Shown here in pieces: positions 1 to 10,519 of a stretch of 64,000 nucleotides of DNA; the first letter of the stretch is position 1, and each line of letters begins with the position of its first letter. Both the position numbers and the translations under genes were made by a program. Below the pieces are notes generated by a model. That model was not told where the DNA came from, made no database searches, and worked only from the letters and a program-made list of their open reading frames with translations. Location of the stretch: NCBI RefSeq assembly GCF_030247195.1, contig NC_080671.1, positions 84,814,370 through 84,878,369 on the forward strand. The letters are read 5' to 3'. The stretch is from Topomyia yanbarensis (lineage: Eukaryota; Arthropoda; Insecta; Diptera; Culicidae).

Positions 1-690
1 TTCCTTCGCATCGAGATCGAGAAGTTTTCCTACCATCACATTCCACGCCGACGTCGATCAATTCTCCACATGGCTCTCTGGGTGACGTAATTCGTACGAT
101 CGAGTTACATTTCGGAATCCGGGAAAGGAAAATCAGAATGCACATAAATTAATAATTACGCGGGCGTCTGGATGGCATGGTGGCGGCGGCACCAGCAGGT
201 AATCGAAACTGGGGCATTATTTTAATGGGTCTTTTTTCACTCGCCAACCAGGTTTGCGTGGAATTGGCGAAAAAGTAAACAATTTCGGATCGTAAAACAG
301 ATATAAGCACCTCATATAAATATTGTTTTAACGCACATAATTCATTTATGCAATTGGTCTCACGCAAACCTGAGACTAAGACAGTTAAGCCCGCCAAAAT
401 ACTTTCGAATACAAGGAATGAGTTACAAGTGCTCGAAACTGTAACCATTTCAACGTTTTTCCGGGTCTTGGTCAATGTGCCAATATGTCTGCACACCAGG
501 GTGTTATGCATTCTTGTTATCTTTGATCTAGTAAAGAAAGCTCTGGTGTGGAAAGTGCAAGTTATAGGCACATTTTTGAAATATTGAACTATTTCTACAC
601 AGTTCAAATGTACGATAAAAGTGTGTATGGAAGATATTTAGTCATCGTCAGTCTTCTGTTGACTGTCTTCTGTCCTTTGTATTATGTTTT
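1..690. other. No gene recognised
   Basis: Mixed-composition DNA with no repeat, transposon terminus or protein motif that I recognise. A 152-codon minus-strand open frame covers 149-607, but it shows no family signature and looks like chance. The stretch could be intron or intergenic spacer of a host gene. Confidence 0.4.
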
Positions 691-2215
691 CGAACTGTCT
701 TCTAAGTCTATTACGTCTTCTAAGTCTTCTGAGTTTTGTAAGTTTTCTAAGTCTTCTAAATCTTCTAAGTCGTCTATGTCTTCTAAGTTTTCTAAGCCTT
801 CTAAATCTTTCAAATATTATAAATCCAGTGGCGGATCCAGGGGGAGGGTCCTGGGGGTCCGGACCCCCTCCGAAATTTTTGAAGTTGTTGAGAAATTTTA
901 AATTGGTTTCTATTTTAAATTAGTTTTAAACTCAAATTCATTCCAAACCAGACTCGACCACAAAACTGATTTTAATTAATTGAGGCTATTACAATATATA
1001 ACGTAATCTACAATGAACATTTCAAAATTGAAATTTCTGACCTCCTCCGAATTTTTTTCTGGATCTGCTCCTGTATCTTATAAATCTTTGAAGTCTACTA
1101 CGCCATCTAAGTCCTTCAAGTCTTTTATGACTTCTAAGTCTTCCAAATCTTATAAATACATATTATAAATCTTCTATATCTTCTAAGTCTTCTAAGTTTT
1201 CTAAGTGTTCTAAGACTTCCAAGTCTTCCAAATATTATAAATCTTATAAATCTTCTAAGTCTTCCAAGTCTTCTAAGTTCGCTAAGTCTTCTAAGTCTTC
1301 TAAGTTTTCTAGGTCTTCTAAGTCTTCTAAGTCTTCTAAGTCGTCTAAGTTTTCTAAATCTTCTCAGTCTTCTAAGTCTGCTGAGTCTTTTAAGTCTTCG
1401 AAATCTTATAAGTTCTATAAATCTTATAAATCTTCTAAGTCTTCTAAGTCCATTAAGTCTTCAGTCTTCTCCCAAGTAGCACTTGCAACAAGCAACGATT
1501 CTTCTAGGTCTTCTAAGTCTTCTAAGTCTTCTAAGTATTCTAAGTCTTCTAAGTCTTCTAAGTCTTCTAAGTCTTCTAAGTCTTCTAAGTCTTCTAAGTC
1601 TTCTAAGTCTTCTAAGTCTTCTAAGTCTTCTAGGTCTTCTAAGTCTTCTAGGTCTTCTAAGTCTTCTAAGTCTTCTAAGTTTTCTAGGTCTTCTAAGTCT
1701 TCTAAGTCTTCTAAGTCTTCTAAGTCTTCTAAGTCTTCTAAGTCTTCTAAGTCTTCTAAGTCTTCTAAGTCTTCTAAGTCTTCTAAGTCTTCTAAGTCTT
1801 CTAAGTCTTCTAAGTCTTCTAAGTCTTCTAAGTACTCTAAGTCATCTAAGTCTTCTAAGTCGTCTAAGTCTTCTAAATCTTCTCAGTCTTCTAAGTCTGC
1901 TGAGTCTTTTAAGTCTTCCAAATCTTATAAATCTTATAAATCTTATAAGTTCTATAAATCTTATAAATCTTCTAAGTCTTCTAAGTCCACTAAGTCTTCC
2001 GTCTTCTCCCAAGTAGCACTTGCAACAAGCAACGATTCTTCTAGGTCTTCTAAGGAGTCTTCTAAATCTTCTCAGTCTTCTAAGTCTGCTGAGTCTTTTA
2101 AGTCTTCCAAATCTTATAAATCTTATAAGTTCTATAAATCTTCTAAATCTTCTAAGTCTTCTAAGTCCACTAAGTCTTCCGTCTTTTCCTAAGTAGCACT
2201 TGCAACAAGCAACGA
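691..2215. repeat. 9-bp TCTTCTAAG minisatellite with higher-order units
   Basis: Degenerate tandem copies of TCTTCTAAG run from about 691 to 825 and from 1074 to 2215. They are nearly perfect between about 1500 and 1845. The block is split at 826-1073 by a MITE-like insertion. A non-repeat 35-bp tail that begins CTTCTCCCAAGTAGC recurs at about 1466-1500, 2002-2036 and 2182-2216. Each time it follows the same series of variant units, so there is a higher-order period as well as the 9-bp one. Reading frames through it give only Ser-Ser-Lys, Leu-Leu-Ser or Leu-Arg-Arg repeats, as expected from a 9-bp unit without stops. I do not treat it as coding. Confidence 0.9.
826..1073. mobile_element. hAT-like MITE inside the minisatellite
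   Basis: A 248-bp insertion has imperfect terminal inverted repeats. The left end starts CAGTGGCGGATCCAG and the right end, reverse-complemented, starts CAGGAGCAGATCCAG. Inner TIR positions also pair, with a CTCCGAA(A/T)TTTTT block at both ends. CAG(T/G)G termini are typical of the hAT superfamily. The flanking octamers do not match, so the duplication has decayed or the end is misplaced. There is no coding capacity. Flanking minisatellite units continue on both sides, which supports insertion into the array. Confidence 0.6.
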
Positions 2216-2239
2216 TTGCGATTAGTTGCATAAGCATAA

Positions 2240-4225
2240 CACGGTGTGTCTAAAACCGTTATTAACTAAAAAAATGACCACAACTTTGCCATACGGCATT
2301 CGAAAGATACAGTATCCAAGCATCTTCTCAGTGAATTTAAAAATGATCCTTCGAGAGATTCGAGAGAAATGGCGATTTGAAGTTTTATGACACGTTTCAT
2401 AAGGCTACCAGCAAACACCCACGGGTTTGGTCCTATCATTATAAACAAAAAATATTTGTCTACTTATTTAATACTTGGCAATCGAAAGATATAGTAATCA
2501 AGTATATCCGCTGCAAGTTTGAAAATATTTCAATGACGGAATCGAAAGTTATAACGATTTGAATGCGATATGCGGTCATAGATGAATTTTCTACCAGATT
2601 TCAAGCATGAATACATGTTCGTCCATTGACTATTTCAATCGTTTATACGTGTCGCTGTTTTAAAAAAAAAAAACCTTACCATTTAATTGCACAACTAAAA
2701 TTCCCAAAAGATGTTACTTATATGCTGCGATGAAAAAAAATGAAAATAGGGTTGTCTACCTATCGTTAACTATAACGTGTAAATTAATAAAAATGAATAA
2801 AAGTTGGAATGCTTACTTAAAAAGGCCATATCTCAGTAGTTTGTTGACTGACTCTAATTGTTTTATCATTACTTAATTGGTAGACGTTTTGTCAACAATT
2901 TTCCTTCAGAAGAATATAAAATAGAGTTGTCTACCTAAAATAATAGACAATATAAATGATCTCAACTATATGTATTATCATTATTCAGTTAATAACTTTT
3001 TATTAAAAACGATGACATGTCAATTTCTATACGCAAACTAAAAATCATGGAAAATAAAATCATAAATTCAATAGATAGATATAAAAATATGCAGGTATTT
3101 GCTGATTCAGATCAATTTATGTTATGGTACGGTTTTTGTTGAAATGTTTGTACATTCGTGATTCGCTGGTTGGGTTGACAGATGTCAAAAACTGGTCATA
3201 GGGGATGTTATCAATACAAATGCATCTGTTCACATCTCTAACTATTGTCAGTTTTATTGTCTAAATGAATTTAACAAGAGAATTTGACATTCAGATGCTT
3301 TTTAGTTTGACAATGGACCAACTAGCGGAGGTCGAACTAAAAAGCGTTAAAAATTGTCCAACCAGCTAATCACGACTGTGTTAGTTTCAACATTTCATAT
3401 ACCCACAATTTGTAGTGTACAGCAATTGTAATCAACTAGTGAATAAAAATGGACAGGCCGCCATTTTTAATACAAAAATATTCACTAAATAATGATAATA
3501 CATATAGTTTAATTATATTGTCTATTATTACAGGTAGACAACTCTATTTTATATTCTTCTGAAGGAAAATTGTTGATAAAACGTTTACCAGTTAAGTAAT
3601 GATAAAACAATTAGAGTCAGTCAACAAACTACTGAGATATAGCCTTTTTAAGTAAGCATTCCAACTTTTATTCATTTTTATTAATTTACACGTTATAGTT
3701 AACGATAGGTAGACAACCCTATTTTCATATTTTTACATCGCAGCATATAAATAACATCTTTTGGGCATTTTATTTGTGCAATTAAATGGTAAAGTTTTTC
3801 TTTAAAACAGCGACACGTATAAACGATTTAAATAGTCAATGGACGAACATGGCTTCATGCTTGAAATCTGGTAGAAAACCCATCTATGACCGCATACCGC
3901 ATTCAAATCGTTATAACTTTCGATTCCGTCATTGAAATATTTTCAAACTTGCAGCGGATATACTTGAGTACTATATCTTTCGAATGCCAAGTACCAAATA
4001 AGTAGACACATATTTTTTGTTTATAATGATAGGACCAAACCCGTGGGTGTTTGCTGATAGCCTTATGAAACGTGTCATAAAACTTCAAATCGCCATTTCT
4101 CTCGAATCTCTCGATGGATCATTTTGAAATTCACTGAGAAGATGCTTGGATACTGTATCTTTCGAATGTCGCATGCCAAATTTATGGTCATTTTTTTAGT
4201 TAATAATGGTTTCAGACACACCGTG
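2240..4225. mobile_element. Fold-back element with ~740-bp inverted arms
   Basis: The ends are CACGGTGTGTCTAAAACC on the left and, reverse-complemented, CACGGTGTGTCTGAAACC on the right. The inverted repeat continues almost without a break to about 2990 on the left and from about 3484 on the right, leaving a loop of about 490 bp. ATAA lies directly outside both ends (2236-2239 and 4226-4229), a candidate 4-bp duplication. CAC termini with a 4-bp duplication recall the CACTA/Mirage/Chapaev group, but no transposase is present to prove it. The open frames of about 60 codons at 2377-2562 and 3903-4088 are the same arm sequence seen on opposite strands and are not genes. The loop holds a smaller inverted repeat (about 3150-3390, sharing GCTGGTTGG). 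Confidence 0.75.
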
Positions 4226-4319
4226 ATAAACTTTTACACGTCCCACCACCATGCAGTGGGAGTGAAATTGGGGATGAGAATGGGGGTATTATAGGTTTCT
4301 CGTCTACTCCGGAAGACCG

Positions 4320-4999
4320 ATGCTGGGGGCATCCGGACGTGACGGATTCATGATCGCGCGGGAACGCGCGTTTGTATTATCATACTAGATATCACATTAA
4401 AAAATTCCGGAGGTTTTAAAAAATCATCTAATCACACGGGCGTTTTTATGTTTGCCAGATCACGGGCGTTGGTTTGCGTGGATGATCGCAATTGCATGTT
4501 CGCGTTTGTGCCCAATATTGTATTATCGCACAGGGTTCGAGCGTTTGTACGTTAACGGGTTTGATCGCGGTGGCGTGTCGTGTATATGTAACTTCGCGTG
4601 TATAAATTTGTTTGTATAACCGTGTAACCGCGTAAGATTTTGGATGTTCACATGATCTGCAATTTTAAGTTATGATTCAAATCTAGAAAAGAGTGAGTTT
4701 CCTCCATATTGCTAAAGCATACGGTCATGGCGTCCTAAGACTTCTAGTGTGTATGAGTTAGTTTTTTTAAGACGAGACTAAGAACTTCAGGACATAACCG
4801 ATCCGTGATCACGTGAGAACGAACGGTGATATAATCGCACTTGAGATCGCTTTGCTAACATTTTGGCTTGATCGCGATTGCATGTGGGTTTAGGTTAACA
4901 TGTTTTATCGTGTGGACATTTTAATGCCTCGGAGATCCTAGCACGTATTTTATTTCATTTATTCAAACGTGTAGTCGTTTGCGTAGCTATGCGTGATGA
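4320..4999 (+). repeat. Diverged dispersed repeat rich in GATCGCG motifs
   Basis: The segment contains the phrases TCATGATCGCG(T/C)GGGAA, CGTTTTTATGTTTGC, CGAGCGTTTGTACGTTAAC and GTCATGGCGTCCTAAGACTT. The same phrases recur in the same order at about 33100-33330, 33440-33800, 34860-34930 and 35750-36010. It resumes at 5576-5650 after the SINE. CpG-containing words are frequent against the AT-rich background. I could not define ends or coding capacity. It may be a long decayed transposon or an LTR-type sequence. Confidence 0.55.
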
Positions 5000-5024
5000 T
5001 CGCATTTGCGACTAGCTTTGTATT

Positions 5025-5550
5025 TTTTGTGCGACCACCCCTGGCTACTACTCCGTTATCGATCTGGAATAGCTGAAGTTGCACAGGGAATCAGTAGATA
5101 ATTATGCTTGAGGGTAGCGAAACATCTTTCAATGTGCAACTCCTGATAATCCTAAAGTGTTTATTGATCAATACCGGAATCGGCCAGGCCCGAACGTAGA
5201 TCGCGGAAGGAAAGGGAAGTAATGGTTGGTCCGATACTTGCTTTTGCTAGATGCCGTATATACTACTGCGCACTCCACGAGTATCACGGGAAAAGGATAT
5301 TTGTTAGCAAGTATAAAAGTTGGATTCTACTTCTTCTTCACCGACTCCAGAGAGGTGACTCCACTATCTGGACGAGATATCGATCCATCAACTCATGGAC
5401 CGGGGACCAACGACTTTACTTCCCTTGCGAAGGAAGACGTGACCAAAAATTCATTCACCTCAGAAAAATTTCAACGACCTCGGCTAAAATTGAACCCAGG
5501 CCAACTAGAATGAGTGGCGGTCACGCTTACCACTCAACCACCGGCGCCGT
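5025..5550 (-). mobile_element. Long tRNA-headed SINE, copy 1
   Basis: A 526-bp copy of a family also present at 22173-22709. Read on the minus strand, the 5' end has a tRNA-like head starting ACGGCGCCGGTGGTTGAGTGG (A-box-like TGGTTGAGTGG), with a B-box-like GGGTTCAA about 50 bp further on. A long non-tRNA body follows. A direct repeat of 25 bp flanks it (5000-5024 and 5551-5575, one mismatch), the signature of LINE-driven retroposition. The frames at 5222-5566 are shadows. The head is too diverged to fold as a working tRNA gene. Confidence 0.85.
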
Positions 5551-5764
5551 TCGCATTTGCGACTAGATTTGTATTATCGAAAAAGTCTTGAGCGTTTGTA
5601 TGTTACTGTGCGCATTCTAATTATCGCGTGGGCGTGGAATATCACTTACTAGCTTTTAAAGTTATTATATCATTCAAGATATAAGAGATAAAGTTGTAGC
5701 TAAAATGTTCAAAAAGATTTTTTTACAACCATTTTAATGAACCACCCTAGTTGTTACATATACA

Positions 5765-5845
5765 TAAGCTGACGTAAATCCGTACACCATACCGCAACGA
5801 AGCGTAATCGTTCGTACGGATTTTTTCGTCATAATTGGTCAGCTT
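5765..5845. repeat. Short fold-back hairpin
   Basis: AAGCTGACGTAAATCCGTAC (5765-5784) pairs with GTACGGAT...TCGTC...GTCAGCTT (5814-5845) across a short loop. Its role is unknown. It abuts a candidate hAT-like element on the right. Confidence 0.45.
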
Positions 5846-6334
5846 CAGGCATTGTAATTCTCACTCACTCACGCGAGAAGAGGCTTATCCGATGTCCAAC
5901 TTTTCCGAGATAAGATGAGTCGCAAAATTCTCCGTCTCCACAAATAGCGTGAGAATAATTAAAAAATTATTAAAATTTATTTGATTTTTTCCTTCTCACC
6001 GGAGAAGGTGATAATATTTTAATTTCGAGAAAATCAATTAAAGCGTCAAAATATACACTTAATTTCAAAGAAAACGGCAAAGAAGTACGACAGACTTGTT
6101 TTTTCGTGTTCTGGAATAGCGATAGCAAGGCAGCGAGCGCAAAAAGGATACCATGATAAACTCATTCGCTCATTCTCCGGCTGTTTTATTTATCCGGAGA
6201 AATAACGCGTTGTATTTATCCGGAAAAGGTGTGTGAGTGCCAATAACTTTTCATGTGAAAATGTGAGTTTGTATTGTCACAGTAGCAAATTATCCGGACG
6301 CATTTACTCATATGAGCGATAAATGCAATGCCTG
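5846..6334. mobile_element. Candidate hAT-like MITE (CAGGCATTG ends)
   Basis: A 489-bp segment is bounded by CAGGCATTG (5846-5854) and CAATGCCTG (6326-6334). GTCAG occurs just outside both ends, but the full octamers match at only about 5 of 8 positions. The interior has no coding capacity and contains repeated CCGGA words. The family assignment is weak. Confidence 0.35.
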
Positions 6335-7229
6335 GTCAGTAGGGTGGGACAAAAACTAGATTCTAGCTCCGAGCAACTTTTTAGGTACCATTTGGGTCCT
6401 AGAACAACTGTGTAAATTCTTAGCTCGATCGGTGAAACTATATTTTTTCGCCCACTGTTTCAAGTTTACATGGGATTTTGTACGGGAAAATTAACTTTTA
6501 CAAAATAATACCTCCAGGAGTCGCCCATTAGGCCATTGCAAATCTTTTTTAAAAATTATGTCACCCCCCCCTTCAAAATCGCTGAAAAAAATCAGGGGGC
6601 AAATAAATTTTTTAAAATAACCAAAATTCAAAAAAATTTTCACGTTTTATAGAACAACAATAACTTCCATAGAGTTTTGCTTTTCGTAACTGAAAACTAT
6701 TATGGTAGTTTTAGAAATTACCATCCCATGATAATTTTTATTTTGACCATTCTCGGGTAAATGTGAAGTTTAAATGAGATCATCGATCCAGTCCAACATC
6801 AAATGAAACGTTTGCTGGTCGCGGAAGGAAGGGCCCATCTGTGTATTATCAAACAAACATCTCATGGAAAGGCTAATACAGACCGACTTCTGAATCGATT
6901 CCATTTTAAACGCAACAGTCGATAGAGACAGAATCGATCGTTGCATTCGAAAATAATTTCGATAAAGAAACAATCTGAATTCAAATCAGACTCCTGGAGA
7001 TTTATATGTGGTTCAATATTCAATATACATGAGCTTTACCGAAAGGTTTTTGACATTTAAAGATTTCATATGGGATCGTAGTATTCATACCGTATTTCCG
7101 CAGCCATATGTGCGATTCTTATGAACTTGATCAGATCAAAATCTGCTACCAAACCTTCCATTTAAGGCTAAGCTTGTAAAAATCGAATAATCCGTTTTCC
7201 AAGAAGCCGAAGAGACATTAATTCTGAAA

Positions 7230-7776
7230 TATTCCAAGAACCAGAAACATGCGAAATTTTCGAGATAGACGCTGGAATCAAAAGAACTTTGTCTGGCCAT
7301 CAGCGATCAAGAATGCTCTAGCAAAGCTAAATATAGATCTTACAAATAGTGGTATCATCGGCACTTACCGCAGGAAGAACCGGGAATCCATTATCGATGT
7401 CAATTTTTGTAGCCTTGGAGTAACCGGAAAGATGGACTGAAAAGTGTGCGAGGATATATCCACAGCGCCCACCAAGCGATTTGGTACAGCGTTGATAACA
7501 GGACTATGAACTACACATGAATATGAATATGTAGGAGATATATAAACGAGGGAAGATGGAAAACAGCGATTTTTCACAGGAACGTGTCCGTCGAAGAACT
7601 TGAATTTGAGGGTATCCTCTTCAACCTAAATGCGAACGAGTTCACGGTACTACTAACAAAGGCGTGTAATGCGACCATACCAAGGGATGGGAAACTGAGA
7701 AACGGTCGCCGAGTGCAATACGACGATTATCGATCTACGTATAAGTTGCCTCCGAGCTTGGAGAAGAAGTCGGAGA
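7230..7776 (+). pseudogene. R1-clade LINE ORF2, endonuclease part
   Basis: Broken reading frames encode the C-terminal part of an apurinic-like endonuclease and the linker that follows it. ALAKLNIDLTNSG and ESIIDVNFCSLGVTGKMD (7249-7437) match the R1-type pattern in which a NALAKL/DLTNSGIIGTYRR segment precedes the 'DV.FCSPG...W' strand. The frame then breaks, with HQAIWYSV recoverable in a second frame. The linker SVEELEFEGILFNLN...ACNATIPR continues from 7584. Stops and frameshifts make it a pseudogene. It is interrupted at 7776 by the ORF1-only unit and resumes at 8938. Confidence 0.75.
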
Positions 7777-7912
7777 TCACTTTGATTTCTCATCTCGCTC
7801 AGTTCAGAAGCTAGAAATCGCTCCGCTGCAATAGCAGGGCAAGTAATCAAATTTACCCGCGCGACGTTTGGCAAAAATTGATTCCTTCTGCCTAGTGTGT
7901 GATACGTGAACA

Positions 7913-8908
7913 ATGAGTGACAATGCCAAGCAAAAGTATATCATGATGCGGGCAAACTGTGTTGCTGTTGACTACACGAAATATCCGGTAATACCATCAA
8001 TTCATGAAGGGGAGCAAATGTTGAAGGTGAACTTGAAGTTCAACGTAGCTTGCGTACTTTATGCGGTGCAACTCCACCATTTGCGTCATGCGGTACTGAA
8101 TATGTTAAAAAATATTAGTCAAGCAGAATCATTCGCTTCCCAGAACAACATGAAACACGTCATCGAATGTAATGACATTTTATACAGTATCCCAACGTAT
8201 ATAGATGTTGACAGTATTGAAATAAAGATACATGACCTGGCACCACGTACTAGTTCCTTCGCTATCAAACAAATCCTGTCAAAATACGGAGAGGTGAATA
8301 GTGTTAAGGAAGATAGTTGGAGGAACTTCTTCCCAAGACTCCGCAACGGAGTTCGTGAGAATGCGTCCGACAAAACCTATTCCCTCTTACTTGACTTTCA
8401 CATGCAAATCACCTCATGGTGTTGAATATTCTCAACGAACACTAGTCACGCACCCAGGACAGATTCCTACCTGTCAATATTGTGATCATCCGCTACACCA
8501 CGGGAAACCTTGCGCAGAGAATGCCAAAGAAATTCCACCTGATACGACCAAAGCCGGTATACAATCATCGTATGTTAAACCACAACCAGTTGGTAAACCA
8601 ACGACTGCAGACTGGGCATTCACAAGCACCAGCTCAACAACGATCGGCCCCAGTCCCACTAAACCAACTGCCATTACCAACATCGAAGTAACAACGATTA
8701 CAGCAAATGTTTCCAAACCAACAACCAACACCATCAATAAGGAATCTAATACCGATGAAGAAGGATTTACAATAGCGACCCGTAATCCGACGATGAGCAA
8801 GATGAATGCAGTACCGATGATGACATGGACGTAAACGAAAACGCGAGAGAAGACGGACCAAATGACCCCCAAGGTGCACTCCACGGCTCAGTTGTGCTAA
8901 CGCATTGA
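7913..8908 (+). pseudogene. LINE ORF1p, RRM-like plus CCHC knuckle, frameshifted
   Basis: Starts MSDNAKQKY. Residues of about 95-140 carry IKIHDLAPRTS...ILSKYGEVNSV, an RRM-like fold also seen in the homologue at 25899-26891. The frame shifts near 8350; the next frame gives RMRPTKPIPSYLTF and a CCHC knuckle CQYCDHPLHHGKPC (CX2CX4HX4C). A Thr/Ser/Pro-rich tail follows. A second shift near 8815 is needed to reach the C-terminal residues HGSVVLTH, which are encoded inside the stem-loop. ORF1 proteins of this type bind the element RNA. Confidence 0.8.
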
Positions 8909-8914
8909 GCCGTG
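8882..8914 (+). other. Stem-loop at the 3' end of ORF1
   Basis: CACGGCTCA (8882-8890) pairs perfectly with TGAGCCGTG (8906-8914) across a 15-base loop. The left stem and loop also encode the last ORF1 residues and the stop. A degenerate version (CACGGTTC...GAGCC, about 26941-26970) follows the other ORF1. Structured RNA 3' ends are often recognised by LINE reverse transcriptases, so this may be the 3' recognition signal. That role is inferred. Confidence 0.6.
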
Positions 8915-8937
8915 TTAAATATATTTAAAATTAAAAC

Positions 8938-10200
8938 AGAAGTCAGAAAGCTCAAGGGAAGCGAGCTGCAAGAACCGCTCTCAACAAAGCAGTCAAGCTG
9001 TACAAGAAAGCCTTGCCACGAAGCCAACGCGAATTTCCTTAAGAGAGACCTACAAAGTTGGCATAACAAAGATAAAAGGCACAGCTGCACCACCTGAAAG
9101 GTGCCCGGAAACGATGGAGGTCACTATCGAAAGGTTTTCCCCACAACATGAATCTATTTTCGCCGTACAGTGAGGAGGATGATCACAAAGATAAAGATCG
9201 ATTTACCAACAAACAGCTTATCGAGATGGCGAAAGTCATAAAAGTGAAGTGATACATGCGAGCCCGGATATGTTCAAAACGATCCGATAATTGGAAGCGA
9301 CAAAAGCTGATGTTGCTTCTGATGCCGGGACAACATGGAGATCTTTCAGCGTAGTCAATATATCCCTTAGAGAGAAGGAGTAATCCTGAACAAGCTAACG
9401 AAGTACGCGGACCGTGAGAACGGCATCTCATGTAATTCGGCTTCCTTATAGGCAGGTCTACAGTGAAATCCATCCAAACGGTTGTGTGAGCTTTGGAGAC
9501 AGCAGAGATAAGGATATCGTTTTTGCGTGGTGGTTCCCTTAGACGTGAAGAATGCTTCAATAGTACTAGCTGGGAAGCAATCGCCCATTCGCTGTACAGC
9601 ATGAGTAACTCTCCAGGATATTATAGAGCTACTTTCAGTACCGAACACTGATCTACGAGACAGACAAGGGAGAATCACAACTACAACTGACGTTCCTCGA
9701 CTCGACGCTGTGGAATGCAGTGTACGATGGAGTATTGAAGCTGAACCTTCCCAGAGATACAACGATTTTCGGCTTCACGGATGATGTGGTGTTCCAAGTA
9801 ATCGGACAATCGCTAGAAGAGGAGACACTCGACACGGAGACGATTGCCCATCATAAAACAGATGTGGGGATGACTAGCAGCCGAAAGACAGCGCGGTCGG
9901 AAAATATATCATCGATTTGAACTTTTAAAGTTACGATGATTATGTTAAGGGGAAGGCTGTGAGAGCAACCACAGCTTTGCTTGAGGCGCCAGTGTATTGG
10001 GCACCACGAACCAGCTGGAATTGCCGGACCGAAGCATGTGAGCAGACTAGTTTCACTGTCAGGGACAAGATCGAGTAGGTCGAGTGAAGCACCAGCTGTG
10101 GGTCGTCGAGTTTTCAACGAACCGGAAGCAGCGAACCAGAAGCTACGCTCCATCCGGTATCGCCGAACCGTCCTCGCCAAGTACTGGTTGGCCCTTTGAG
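8938..10200 (+). pseudogene. R1-clade LINE ORF2, linker and reverse transcriptase
   Basis: Continuation of the R1-like ORF2 after the ORF1-only insertion. Successive broken frames give ALNKAVKLYKKALPRSQREF (linker), PERCPETMEVTIERFSPQHES, then PLDVKNAFNSTSW, matching RT motif 'LDVKNAFNSASW'. MYDGVLKLNLPRDTTIFGFTDDVVFQV (9720-9800) carries the YADD-like catalytic box as FTDD. It ends with KGKAVRATT-type sequence. Many stops and shifts make it non-functional. The element fades out between 10.2 and 10.5 kb. Confidence 0.8.
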
Positions 10201-10519
10201 TAGGATTTATGGACTATGCGAGAAGATTGCGACAAAACTGGGAGCTAAATGACTCACGCAACAGGCATCGGTATCGGGAGAACTTCCGACGAGGAATTGA
10301 GATGGTTCGCGAAAACAGGAACTAAATGGTTCACAGAAACGGGAGCCAAATGGCTAACGGAAGTTCACCACTGCGATTAGCCGGATATGTGTTCGGAGCT
10401 AAACCGCTCTAATTTATCATTTTGTCTTAAGACTGAATCAGCCTCTCCACGATATAACACTTCGATGCAGTCTCGTGGAACAAAAGGAAGGAAGAGAAGT
10501 AAGGACTATTAGTAGCGGT

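Larger units (their letters stand above)
7777..8937 (+). mobile_element. ORF1-only non-LTR unit (HAL1-like candidate)
   Basis: A 1161-bp unit is inserted into the R1 ORF2 and flanked by a 12-bp direct repeat with two mismatches (AGAAGTCGGAGA 7765-7776; AGAAGTCAGAAA 8938-8949). With one repeat copy removed, the R1 reading frame continues without a break. The unit holds an untranslated leader, a complete but broken ORF1 and a stem-loop (8882-8914), then an A/T-rich tail. No endonuclease or reverse transcriptase is present. Full LINEs carry ORF2 downstream of ORF1, so this resembles half-LINEs such as HAL1. It could also be a copy whose RNA was prematurely ended. Confidence 0.65.

Noticed and set aside
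149..607. 152-codon minus-strand ORF
   Set aside because: No recognisable domain or conserved motif; within chance expectation for this length of DNA.
691..2215. Possible CRISPR-like array
   Set aside because: Tandem 9-bp units without unique spacers, in a eukaryotic repeat context.
684..2237. Long Ser-Ser-Lys, Leu-Leu-Ser and Leu-Arg-Arg frames
   Set aside because: A 9-bp repeat without stops opens several frames on both strands; no start context or non-repeat domain.
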